Part shown: positions 8,671 through 17,535 of the stretch, piece by piece | Numbering within the stretch: the first letter of the stretch is position 1 | How the letters are laid out: each line of letters begins with the position of its first letter | Source of the DNA: Methylohalobius sp964654415 | Lineage (GTDB): Bacteria; Pseudomonadota; Gammaproteobacteria; Methylococcales; Methylothermaceae | Assembly (NCBI GenBank): GCA_964654415.1 | Contig: CAZZIP010000013.1 | Location: 1-64,000, forward strand | Direction: 5' to 3' | DNA: 64,000 bases | Position numbers and translations under genes: made by a program | Notes under the pieces: generated by a model | Told to the model about the DNA's origin: nothing | The model's input: the letters and a program-made list of their open reading frames with translations, nothing else | Databases searched by the model: none

Positions 8671-11499
8671 TCATGCATACCGCCGCACTTCTCCTTCGCC
8701 TGCGACGTTTTCCACGCAGCGCCCGCAGATTTGGGGATGGCCAGGGTGGCTGCCCACATCGCTGCGGCGATGCCAGCACCGCACGCACTTGGGATGAGGC
8801 GAAGGCTCGGCTAGAATTTTCAGGCCTTCGAGTGATCCAGCAGGCTCAGCTCCAGCCGGCGCCTGCGCCAGGGGCAGTACCTCAGCTTTAGAGGTAATCA
8901 GGACGAAGCGCAACTCGTCTTCCAGTTTCTGCAGTAAAGCATACAGCTCGTCTTCGCAGTAGAGGCTCACCTCAGCTTCCAGGGAAGACCCGATCCCGCC
9001 GCGCTCGCGCAGTTTCTCCAGTTCTTTGGAAACTTCCTCGCGCACTGCGATCACCTTCTCCCAGAACGTCCGGTTCATGGGGAAGTTTTCCGGCAGGGGC
9101 TCAAGTCCCTCATACCAGGTAGTGAGAAACACCGACCCCTCGCGTTCTCCAGGCAAGAACTCCCAGACCTCGTCGGCGGTGAAACTCAAGACCGGCGCCA
9201 GCCAACGCACTAGGGCTTCGGCGATGTGATACATCGCAGTCTGGGTCGAACGCCGAGCCAGGCTGTCGGTCCGACAGGTATATTGGCGGTCCTTGATGAC
9301 GTCCAGGTAAAAACTCCCCATGTCTACCGCACAGAAGTTATGGACCTTTTGATAAACCTGGTGGAACTGGTAGTTGTCGTACGCCTTGACCACTTCCTGC
9401 TGAAGCAGAAAGGCGCGATCCAGCGCCCAGCGGTCGAGCGCCAACATATCTGCGCAGGCAACCAAATGGCGGGCGGGATCAAAACCAGTCAGATTGGCAA
9501 GTAGGTAACGCGCAGTATTGCGCAGACGCCGATAAGCATCGGCGATCCTGGTCAAAATTTTCTCGGAAACCGCCATCTCCCCGCGGTAATCGGTGGCGGC
9601 TACCCACAATCTCAGCACATCGGCGCCAAGCTTGTTTACTACCTCCTGAGGAGAGACCACGTTGCCGCGCGATTTGGACATCTTGTGCCCCTTCTCGTCC
9701 ACGGTGAACCCGTGGGTCAGCACCGCGCGATAGGGGGCCTGTTCTGTCATGGCTACCGAAGTCAGTAAGGAGGATTGAAACCAGCCGCGGTGTTGATCTG
9801 AACCTTCCAAGTACAAGTCTGCCGGAAACCTAAGTTCAGCGTGCGCTTTCAAGACGCATGCATGGGTAACCCCGGAGTCAAACCAGACGTCCAGAATGTC
9901 GCTGCTTTTCTCATATTGCTCAGCCTCCTCACCCAGCAATTCCTGGGCATCCAACTCGAACCAGGCGTCGATTCCCCGGATTTCAATCAGGCGAGCCACC
10001 TGTTCGATCAATTCGGTGGTACGCGGATGTGGTTGCCCGGTCTCGCGGTGGACGAACACTGCGATCGGCACTCCCCAGTTGCGCTGGCGTGAAATGCACC
10101 AGTCGGGCCGGTTTTCTACCATTGCCTCGATCCGGCTCTGCCCCCAGGCCGGAATCCATTGAACCCGCCTGATTTCCTCCAAGGCGCGCCGGCGCAACCC
10201 CTGTTTGTCCATGGCGATGAACCATTGGGGAGTGGCGCGGAAAATGGTCGGGGTCTTATGCCGCCAGCAGTGAGGGTAACTGTGTTCGATCACCTCCTCG
10301 TGGAGGAGAGCGTAATGGGCTTTGAGCACCTCGATCACGCGATCGTTGGCGGTAAACACGTGCTCACCCGCGAACTGTTCGGTGCCTGGCAAAAAGCGGC
10401 CGTCGCCGCCTACGGGATTGTCCACCGGCAAACCGTAGCGTCTGCCCACTACATAGTCCTCTTGGCCATGACCGGGAGCGATGTGGACCGCGCCGGTGCC
10501 AGCCTCTAAGGTCACGTGCTCGCTCAGGACAATCGGTACCTTGCGGGCGTAGAAGGGGTGATTCAGCTTCACCCCTTCCAGATCTCGGCCGCGGCAGTAG
10601 GCTACCACCCGGTAACCGTCGATCCCATAACGGTCCATGACGTCCTTGAGCAGGCCCTCGGCGATGAGCAGCCGCTCTGGGCCTCGTTCGGTGCGGCACT
10701 GAACCAGAGCATATTCCAGATCTGGATGAAGAGCGACGGCTTGATTGGCGGGGAGAGTCCAAGGGGTGGTTGTCCAAATGACGACCGTCACCGGTCCTTC
10801 TCCGTCGTGCCCCGGCACCCGGTGACAGCGCTCCAGAAAGGCCGATTCGTCTACCACGGTAAAGCGCACGTCGATGGCAGGCGAACGTTTGGTTTCGTAC
10901 TCCACCTCAGCCTCCGCTAAGGCAGAACCGCAGTCGGTACACCAATAAACCGGCCTTAAGCCGCGGTCGGTATGCCCGCGGGCGTAAATCTTGCCAAACG
11001 CTCGCAGGATAGCTGCCTCAAAACTAGGCGCCATAGTCAAATAGGGATGGTCCCAGTCCCCCAGTCCGCCGAGACGAACAAAGTCCCCGCGTTGTAATTC
11101 TATCTGGGAACTGGCGTATTCCCGGCATGCCTGGCGAAACTCGGCTGCAGAAACCTTCACTCCGGCCTTGCCGACTTTTTTTTCCACCTGGAGTTCGATC
11201 GGCAACCCATGGCAATCCCAACCCGGCACGTAAGGGGCATCGAAGCCGCTTAGGGTCTTGGATTTGATGATGAAATCCTTGAGGATTTTGTTGACCGCAT
11301 GACCTAAATGAATTGGACCGTTGGCATAAGGGGGGCCATCGTGGAGGATGAATTTCGGCCGGCCTCGGCAGCGCTCGCGCACTCTCTGGTACAGGTTCAT
11401 CGCCTGCCACTTGGCGAGCCGCTCCGGCTCGCGGCTCGCCAAATTCGCGCGCATAGGAAAGTCAGTTTTTGGTAGGTTCAGGGTATTTTTATAGTCCAT
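8671..11499 (-). CDS. ileS: Isoleucyl-tRNA synthetase
   Basis: This class I aminoacyl-tRNA synthetase charges tRNA-Ile and edits mischarged valine. The corrected product is 942 residues, the normal size for the eubacterial form. Motifs in order are the HIGH-type PPYANGPIHLGHAVNKI near residue 60, the editing insertion, KMSKS in DEKGHKMSKSRGNVV, and a C-terminal zinc-binding segment (CVRCW, then CGRCV). The start at 11499 begins MDYKNTLNLPKTDFPMR, as in characterised family members. The longer reading frame upstream overlaps ribF and is not used. It begins 13 bases after the ribF stop. Confidence 0.96.
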   Translation of the reverse strand: MDYKNTLNLPKTDFPMRANLASREPERLAKWQAMNLYQRVRERCRGRPKFILHDGPPYANGPIHLGHAVNKILKDFIIKSKTLSGFDAPYVPGWDCHGLPIELQVEKKVGKAGVKVSAAEFRQACREYASSQIELQRGDFVRLGGLGDWDHPYLTMAPSFEAAILRAFGKIYARGHTDRGLRPVYWCTDCGSALAEAEVEYETKRSPAIDVRFTVVDESAFLERCHRVPGHDGEGPVTVVIWTTTPWTLPANQAVALHPDLEYALVQCRTERGPERLLIAEGLLKDVMDRYGIDGYRVVAYCRGRDLEGVKLNHPFYARKVPIVLSEHVTLEAGTGAVHIAPGHGQEDYVVGRRYGLPVDNPVGGDGRFLPGTEQFAGEHVFTANDRVIEVLKAHYALLHEEVIEHSYPHCWRHKTPTIFRATPQWFIAMDKQGLRRRALEEIRRVQWIPAWGQSRIEAMVENRPDWCISRQRNWGVPIAVFVHRETGQPHPRTTELIEQVARLIEIRGIDAWFELDAQELLGEEAEQYEKSSDILDVWFDSGVTHACVLKAHAELRFPADLYLEGSDQHRGWFQSSLLTSVAMTEQAPYRAVLTHGFTVDEKGHKMSKSRGNVVSPQEVVNKLGADVLRLWVAATDYRGEMAVSEKILTRIADAYRRLRNTARYLLANLTGFDPARHLVACADMLALDRWALDRAFLLQQEVVKAYDNYQFHQVYQKVHNFCAVDMGSFYLDVIKDRQYTCRTDSLARRSTQTAMYHIAEALVRWLAPVLSFTADEVWEFLPGEREGSVFLTTWYEGLEPLPENFPMNRTFWEKVIAVREEVSKELEKLRERGGIGSSLEAEVSLYCEDELYALLQKLEDELRFVLITSKAEVLPLAQAPAGAEPAGSLEGLKILAEPSPHPKCVRCWHRRSDVGSHPGHPQICGRCVENVAGEGEVRRYA

Positions 11500-11512
11500 A
11501 GGATTTTTGCTT

Positions 11513-12436
11513 TTAAGATTGCAACAGCTTCCGGGCCATGGCGGCATCCTTTTGAATTTGCTCACGCAGCGCCGCCACAGAAGGAAAATGCATTTCGTCG
11601 CGCAGCTTGTGGTGAAAGAAAACTTCAAGGTAACGGCCGTAAAGATCGCCTTCGAAATCGAACAAATGTACTTCCAAAAGCACCTCGCTGCCCCTCTCCA
11701 CAGTAGGCCGTAGGCCGACGTTGGCTACTCCGGGCCAGGGCCGGTCCGTCACCCCCTTGACTGTGACCGCAAACACGCCATGGATGGGACTCCTACGGCG
11801 TTGCGGGTTAAGGTTGGCGGTAGGAAAACCCAGATCCCGCCCCCGCCGGCGGCCGGCAATCACTCGCCCGCACATAGAATACGGGCGGCCGAGCAGCTTC
11901 TCCGCCAGCTTAAGGTCATCCTGTTCCAGCGCTTCGCGGATACGGGTGCTGCTGACCCGCATCCCGTCCAATTCGAAAGTGGGCGCAGCGCTCACTTCGA
12001 ACCGATAGCGCACTCCGGCTGCCTGAAGCAGCGCAAAATCCCCTTCTCGGTTGCAGCCGAAGCGGAAGTCGTCCCCCACGACCAGATACCTCACCCCTAG
12101 TCCTTTGGCTAATACCCGCTCGATGAAATCCCAAGCGGAAAGCGTGGCGAGCCACTGGTTGAATCGCAACAGCAGCACCTGATCCACCGGCAACTCCTTA
12201 AACCGCGCCAATTTTTCACGCAGACAAGTAAGCCGCGCCGGCGCTCGCCCTTTGAGAAAATATTCCAGCGGCTGGGGTTCGAACAGCACTACCGTCACCG
12301 GCCACCCCAACTGTTCACCCCGACGGGCGAGAGTGCAGATGAGGTGCCGATGGCCCAGGTGAACCCCATCGAAATTGCCGACGGTGGCTACGGTACCCGG
12401 CGGTGGAGGGCGATGCAAACCTCGGATCAAGCGCAT
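11513..12436 (-). CDS. ribF: Bifunctional riboflavin kinase / FAD synthetase
   Basis: RibF phosphorylates riboflavin to FMN and adenylates FMN to FAD. The 307-residue product has the N-terminal nucleotidyltransferase domain with TVGNFDGVHLGHRHLI (about residues 16-31) and the C-terminal kinase domain with FPTANLNP and the GVANVGLRPT segment. It lies 48 bases downstream of the VanZ-heparinase fusion and just before ileS, so it likely belongs to the same transcript. FMN from this pathway would also supply the flavinylated protein at 51832-52365. Confidence 0.95.
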   Translation of the reverse strand: MRLIRGLHRPPPPGTVATVGNFDGVHLGHRHLICTLARRGEQLGWPVTVVLFEPQPLEYFLKGRAPARLTCLREKLARFKELPVDQVLLLRFNQWLATLSAWDFIERVLAKGLGVRYLVVGDDFRFGCNREGDFALLQAAGVRYRFEVSAAPTFELDGMRVSSTRIREALEQDDLKLAEKLLGRPYSMCGRVIAGRRRGRDLGFPTANLNPQRRRSPIHGVFAVTVKGVTDRPWPGVANVGLRPTVERGSEVLLEVHLFDFEGDLYGRYLEVFFHHKLRDEMHFPSVAALREQIQKDAAMARKLLQS

Positions 12437-12484
12437 TCTGTCTCTTTGCCTCGTAAGCTGGCCATTTTAACAAAATCGTCAGCA

Positions 12485-15400
12485 TTACCGACGCGTGACG
12501 GTTAAATCCAACTGCCTCCCATCTCCGAACCGAATCACTACCCCTTCGCGCGCCTTGGGAAAAACCAGCGCCAGCGTTCGGATCTGACCCATCAGATGGC
12601 ACTCAAGCCCGCTCTCAGAATTCTTGGAAATGATCCGGGTTAGATTGTCCACGCCAAGCAAGGAAGGCTTGAGCGCCACCAGGAATCTGTCGCGCTTTTG
12701 CGCCACTGGCGGGACGATCTCGATCCGCCAGCGGCCAGGTTCCGGCGGATGCTTGCGCCGCTTAGCCACGATCTCCGAGATTTTGCCGCCTTCGTCGTAA
12801 TTGACCCCGTCCACCCAGAATTCTGCGCCCTTGCCACCGACTGGGTTCAGCCACGCCTCATGGGGGAATAACACCTCTCCTTCGAGGTGTCCGCCAAGCT
12901 GGCGTTGCGTTGGATCAGGCGGGACTTCGACAACGAATTTGTCGCCGCTGATGAGCGGCCGTTCTTGCATGTGCAACAAAAAACGCTTGCGGAAATTCGG
13001 GTCGGTCGAGGTCACATCGTCGTATACCACCACCGTATCTTCCCGACGATCGTAGACGAAGGTGCGAACATAACGCTCAACCCGGCAAGTGCGTTCGAAA
13101 AACTTACCTTGGCCGCAGCGAGCGTTGGTATAAGCTGGCGTCAGTTCGGCCACCGCTACCACTAGATCGTCGCCGGAGAAATAACGAAGGATTTGGCCGG
13201 TGTGGTAGGTCTCGAAGTTTTCTTGCCATTCCTGAAAATCGATGGGGGCACGCCTGCCCCAGCCGGAGCCAACCCGGCGCTGACCCCCGTCGTTGACGAT
13301 CGGGCGCGGCGGCTGTTTGTCCTTGCCCGGCATAAGAGCAGTATCCTTGGGGTCAGTGACGGTAACCACGTTGTGAGCGATGCTCTGGTAAGAATAATTG
13401 AGATGGTGGTCACTGCCGTACTTAGGGCCGTATAGGCCGCTGTCGATGATCAGTTCGCCTCCCTTATAGAGGGTAAACGAGCCTTGATCTAAGTGCGAGT
13501 GCGACCAGTAGTTGTTGCCAGACTTAAAGGTGACATAAGTGGCTCTTTCGCTCCAGTCGCTACGCGCGATCACCATGCCGATACCGTCGAACAGCCTGTC
13601 CAAAGGAAGCGAGTCGATTGTGGTAGGATCGCACAGCGATTCATCCGGCAACGGTCCCCACGGCCGGGCGGTGGGCTGGAAGTTGCGCAGACAGCCGAAA
13701 AAACTATAGGCGGCCCGGTTGCGATACTCCAGCGCTAGGGCAAAGCGCTCCGGTTCCTGGCGGTCAAATGCAGCCCCATCCCCCCAACGCATGTGGGTCC
13801 CGTCGGGGCGACGGCGAAATACGAGAAAATCTAAAAACCCGCGGATACCCGGCTCGGTTCGGAAGAGGTCCTCGCCGGTAGCCGAGCGCCACATCGCCGG
13901 CACGCTCCAGATCGCTTGTCCTATGCCTATGGCGACGTATTCCCCACCCTCGTGCCAGCCGCCGTTTTTTCCCATCACCTGGCGCCAAACCGGCAGCACG
14001 CGGTGCTTCCAGAGGTCGTAAGCAAACGCCATGCACGGCTCCCCTTCAGGGTGATCGCCGTAGAGAGCCAAAGCCACTGCCATCAAGGCTTGAAAAGGAC
14101 TGTTATACAAATAAACGTTATAAGGCGACAGCGCTTCTTTGCGGATATAGTTAGCCAAATAACGGCAGCCCTCGGCCAGCTTAGTCTGAAGCTTCTGGCG
14201 CTGCGCTGGGGACAGGTAGGGGTAAAGCCAATCATAGACCAAAGCGATGGGCATGGCCTGCTCGTGACCGCGCCAGGTGTATCGAAGTCCCATGAGGCGT
14301 TCGACGACTGGGCTTAGGTCGATACGGCTTGGATCGGCAAGAGCGGTCAAAGCAATCGCGTAAAAGTCGCCTCTTCCTCCTTGGGCTTTTTGTTCATGAA
14401 AGCGAAGATAGGCCGGATTGCGCCGTTTTAACTCCCAAAGCTCTAGCGCAGAAGGAGCTGGCAAGCGCGGATGGGTAAAGCGAAAATTCGGCAGAATCGG
14501 GGCAGGCAGATCCTCAGGGCGCGGCAGCAGCCGGTCTGAACCCTCGAAGGAAACCGTCTCGGTTTGATACCTGGAAGCGAGGCGACCGGCACCGAACGCC
14601 GCCGCCAAAGCCACCAGAGCATACAGCCAAAGACGGCTCCGCTTGGGCGGCGCCAACGCTACCGTAGAAATAGGGAGATTAGAAGCAAAACCGCCCCTGG
14701 TCATCGCATATCCCCAAGCGACCAATGCCAAATACGCATCGGTCGCATCAGGATACCGCCCGGGAATAAACTGCTGGCGCCACTCCAAATACAGCGCCAG
14801 GGCAAACACCGCGCCGCCTCCTAAAATCGCAACGCCCCACCTATTCCTTCCTGCAAAAAGCGATCGGCTGAAAAAGCCAAGCACCAGATACGGCCAGATT
14901 CCGAGGAGAATATCGATCAGGCCAACAATTCCGTTATGCTGGCCGGCAAATGGGATCCAATTGAAAGCATAAGCAGTCAAACTGGCCTCTCCGGGTATTT
15001 GAGCGTCAATGGTTCGGGCAGCGACTATCAAAGCTGTACCCAGCCAAGCTCCCTGCTTATCCCCTATCTTTCCCAGCAGGCCGACGACCAGCCCTGCCCC
15101 GGCCAACCCCAAACCGGCCTCTAGGCTCAACTGCCGGCCTACGATTGGAACCTTGGCCAAAAGGACACCGCCGAAGACACCAAAGAAAATTCTCCAAAAT
15201 GGCGCTTGGGGGCGAAGGATGCCACGCAACACCAATCCCAAAGCGGTGAAATTCAGGAACGCCGCCCAAGCCTTGGCCTCCTGCAATGGCCTTGTCCCCT
15301 GCAACGTTTCCCACAAAGGTTTGAGCCCATGCTTGAGGTTGCCAAAGTCCAAAGAAGGCACCAGGGGAGTCCATTCGGACAAAGCCCAGCAAGCAAGCGT

Positions 15401-15865
15401 CAAGGCTCCAAGATCGGCTAAAGGAGCTGGCCGAACCAGGCGGTAATACTCTAGTTTCAGCCATTCCCCTGGCGGCAAACGATGAAGCGCCACCCCTGCC
15501 AGCGCCCCCAATACCGTCCCCAGCGTGTTCATCCCCACATCGCCTAAAGAGGCCACCCGCGCCGGAAAGAACAATTGCAGGTATTCGATGGCAACGCTTA
15601 AGCAAAAACCGCTTAAAGCCGCTATGATCCAAGCCCACCTGATCGATAGAAACGCCAGCTGGGAGACGACGAGCCAACCCCAGGGAAGATACACCAGCAG
15701 GTTGACCAGGAGGTCGGAGGTAGAGTAACTACGCCGCGCGGCTTGCCAGTCGAAAAGCCGCTCGACCTCCACCGGGGTGTCCCAGGAAACGTGTTCTAGG
15801 GGAAATAGGCTGCCATAGACCAGCAGTAGGCCGTATCCTAAGGCCCAAACCCAGCCATGTCTCAT
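12485..15865 (-). CDS. Membrane protein: two VanZ-like modules fused to a heparinase II/III-like domain
   Basis: The 1126-residue product starts at the ATG whose last bases overlap the murJ stop (ATGA). The frame stays open further upstream, but that part is a shadow of murJ. The N-terminal part, about residues 1-390, is multi-helical. It holds a clear VanZ motif (E94, Q97, P101, R103, D109, N113 in EYLQLFFPAR and SLGDVGMNTLG) and a second, weaker copy near residues 361-376 (E361, Q364, P368, R370 in EWRQQFIPGR). A further helix at about 411-428 leads to an exported domain of about 680 residues. That domain resembles heparinase II/III and oligo-alginate lyases, with GNNYWSHSHLDQGSF (783-797) and IAHNVVTV (about 829-836) carrying the expected histidines. 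Cleavage of a uronic-acid polysaccharide or glycan in the periplasm is an inference. Confidence 0.8.
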   Translation of the reverse strand: MRHGWVWALGYGLLLVYGSLFPLEHVSWDTPVEVERLFDWQAARRSYSTSDLLVNLLVYLPWGWLVVSQLAFLSIRWAWIIAALSGFCLSVAIEYLQLFFPARVASLGDVGMNTLGTVLGALAGVALHRLPPGEWLKLEYYRLVRPAPLADLGALTLACWALSEWTPLVPSLDFGNLKHGLKPLWETLQGTRPLQEAKAWAAFLNFTALGLVLRGILRPQAPFWRIFFGVFGGVLLAKVPIVGRQLSLEAGLGLAGAGLVVGLLGKIGDKQGAWLGTALIVAARTIDAQIPGEASLTAYAFNWIPFAGQHNGIVGLIDILLGIWPYLVLGFFSRSLFAGRNRWGVAILGGGAVFALALYLEWRQQFIPGRYPDATDAYLALVAWGYAMTRGGFASNLPISTVALAPPKRSRLWLYALVALAAAFGAGRLASRYQTETVSFEGSDRLLPRPEDLPAPILPNFRFTHPRLPAPSALELWELKRRNPAYLRFHEQKAQGGRGDFYAIALTALADPSRIDLSPVVERLMGLRYTWRGHEQAMPIALVYDWLYPYLSPAQRQKLQTKLAEGCRYLANYIRKEALSPYNVYLYNSPFQALMAVALALYGDHPEGEPCMAFAYDLWKHRVLPVWRQVMGKNGGWHEGGEYVAIGIGQAIWSVPAMWRSATGEDLFRTEPGIRGFLDFLVFRRRPDGTHMRWGDGAAFDRQEPERFALALEYRNRAAYSFFGCLRNFQPTARPWGPLPDESLCDPTTIDSLPLDRLFDGIGMVIARSDWSERATYVTFKSGNNYWSHSHLDQGSFTLYKGGELIIDSGLYGPKYGSDHHLNYSYQSIAHNVVTVTDPKDTALMPGKDKQPPRPIVNDGGQRRVGSGWGRRAPIDFQEWQENFETYHTGQILRYFSGDDLVVAVAELTPAYTNARCGQGKFFERTCRVERYVRTFVYDRREDTVVVYDDVTSTDPNFRKRFLLHMQERPLISGDKFVVEVPPDPTQRQLGGHLEGEVLFPHEAWLNPVGGKGAEFWVDGVNYDEGGKISEIVAKRRKHPPEPGRWRIEIVPPVAQKRDRFLVALKPSLLGVDNLTRIISKNSESGLECHLMGQIRTLALVFPKAREGVVIRFGDGRQLDLTVTRR

Positions 15866-17409
15866 GCGCTTTTGGCCACCACGGTCACCAGATGGCGCGG
15901 GCGGATCCCGGTAAGCCACAAGCTGCCCCCATAAGCGGCCATTCCTGCGCCTATCCCGAGTCCAAGCAGCATCCAACGCTTTTGCCCCGGCATAGCCGCC
16001 CAATCTTGACCGGCTAGGCCGAAATACAGCCATAAGCCCAAAATCGCATTGGCCAACATCACCCGTAGCAAAAATACCCCCCAACCCCGGTTTGGGCGAT
16101 AAACTTTTTCCCGCATGAGCCTCTTGAACAAAAGCCCAGCGTTCAGGCAAGCGGCCAGGGAAGTAGAAAGCGCCAGCCCGGCATGGGCCAGATGCCAAAT
16201 CAAGCTCAGGTTCAAGGCGATGTTGGCGAGCATCGCATAAACGCCAAACCGCACCGGCGTTTTCGTATCCTGGCGGGAAGTAAACCCAGGGACCAGGATC
16301 TTGACCAAAATGAATCCAAGTAGCCCCCCGCCGTAGGCCATTAGGCTTAAGCTCGCCATGTGGGCGTCGTGGGCGGTAAACGAGCGGTACTGAAACAGAG
16401 TGACCAGAATCGGCTCGGCCAGGACCACCAGCCCAACCGCAGCCGGCAGCCCAATCAGCACCACCCAGCGCAACGCCACATCCAAAGTAGCCGCGAACAA
16501 TTCCCGCCGCCCTCCCGCCCAATCCTTAGACAAATTGGGCAAAATCACCGTCGCCAACGCTACTCCAAAGATTCCCAGGGGAAATTCGACCAACCGGTCA
16601 GAATAATACAGCCAAGAGATGCTTCCTTCCGGCAAGAACGAGGCAAACAGCGTATCCACCAGCAAGTTGATCTGCGTCACCGAAACGCCAAACAAGCCAG
16701 GCAGCATGAGCTTTAAAATCTTGCGCACCCCAGGGTCGTGAAAGCCATAGCGCAGCCTAGGCAAAAGCTTAAGACGCCAAAGCGCAGGAAACTGAAACAA
16801 AAGTTGCAACACCCCGGCGGCGAACACCCCCCACGCCAGAGCGGTGACCGGCTCAGGCAGTTGTGGTGCCAACCACAGGGCGGCCGCAATCAAGCTCAGA
16901 TTCAACCATATCGGGGTCAAAGCTGGCAGGGCAAAACGGCCCATGGTGTTGAGAATGCCGCTTGCCAGGGCAGTGGAGGAAATAAAAAAAAGATACGGGA
17001 AAGTGATCCTGAGCATTTCCACCGCCAGCTCGTACTGTGGGCCAGAGCGGGCAAACCCGGGGGCAAACGCCAGGATGATCCAGGGCGCGCCAAGCATCCC
17101 GAGCGCCGTCACCGCCATCAGCACCAGCGCCAGGGAGCCAGCAGTTCGGTCCAGAAACGCTTTCAATGCGGCCAAACCGCGCTGTTCCTTGTATTCGGCC
17201 ATTACCGGCACAAACGCCTGGGAAAACGCCCCCTCGGCAAACAGGCGGCGGAGGAAATTGGGAATCTTGAATGCTACAAAGAAAGCGTCAGTAGCAGCAT
17301 CGGCCCCAAACACCATGGCCACTACCATATCCCTGGCAAAGCCCAGAACCCTGGAAATCAAAGTCATGCTGCCGACGACAGCGGTGGATTTGAACAATCT
17401 GCGGCTCAA
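15862..17409 (-). CDS. murJ: Lipid II flippase MurJ
   Basis: MurJ flips the peptidoglycan precursor lipid II across the inner membrane. The 515-residue, about 14-helix protein contains the family signature LISRVLGFARDMVVAMVFGA and the DAFFVAFKIPNFLRRLFAEG segment with its conserved arginines. The start is a TTG at 17409, supported by GGAGG about ten bases upstream and by alignment of LFKSTAVVGSMT with the E. coli N-terminus; the first ATG lies too far inside. The stop overlaps the start of the VanZ-heparinase gene by four bases. Upstream, a beta-barrel gene diverges. Confidence 0.95.
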   Translation of the reverse strand: MSRRLFKSTAVVGSMTLISRVLGFARDMVVAMVFGADAATDAFFVAFKIPNFLRRLFAEGAFSQAFVPVMAEYKEQRGLAALKAFLDRTAGSLALVLMAVTALGMLGAPWIILAFAPGFARSGPQYELAVEMLRITFPYLFFISSTALASGILNTMGRFALPALTPIWLNLSLIAAALWLAPQLPEPVTALAWGVFAAGVLQLLFQFPALWRLKLLPRLRYGFHDPGVRKILKLMLPGLFGVSVTQINLLVDTLFASFLPEGSISWLYYSDRLVEFPLGIFGVALATVILPNLSKDWAGGRRELFAATLDVALRWVVLIGLPAAVGLVVLAEPILVTLFQYRSFTAHDAHMASLSLMAYGGGLLGFILVKILVPGFTSRQDTKTPVRFGVYAMLANIALNLSLIWHLAHAGLALSTSLAACLNAGLLFKRLMREKVYRPNRGWGVFLLRVMLANAILGLWLYFGLAGQDWAAMPGQKRWMLLGLGIGAGMAAYGGSLWLTGIRPRHLVTVVAKSA

Positions 17410-17535
17410 CGACAGCTTACCTCCAATTAAGCGGAAAAACGGCGTTAAGTATACGCCATGGGCTATTTCATAAGCAGAGGTTTACCTAAATCGTCTATGC
17501 TAAAAAGCACGCTTTCCTGCGGGAGACTTTGCTCG

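Noticed and set aside
11500..11628. 43-residue N-terminal extension of IleS
   Set aside because: It overlaps ribF and does not resemble IleS; the family start is Met at 11499.
15866..16522. N-terminal extension of the VanZ-heparinase reading frame
   Set aside because: It is an out-of-frame shadow of murJ on the same strand; the real start overlaps the murJ stop at 15862-15865.
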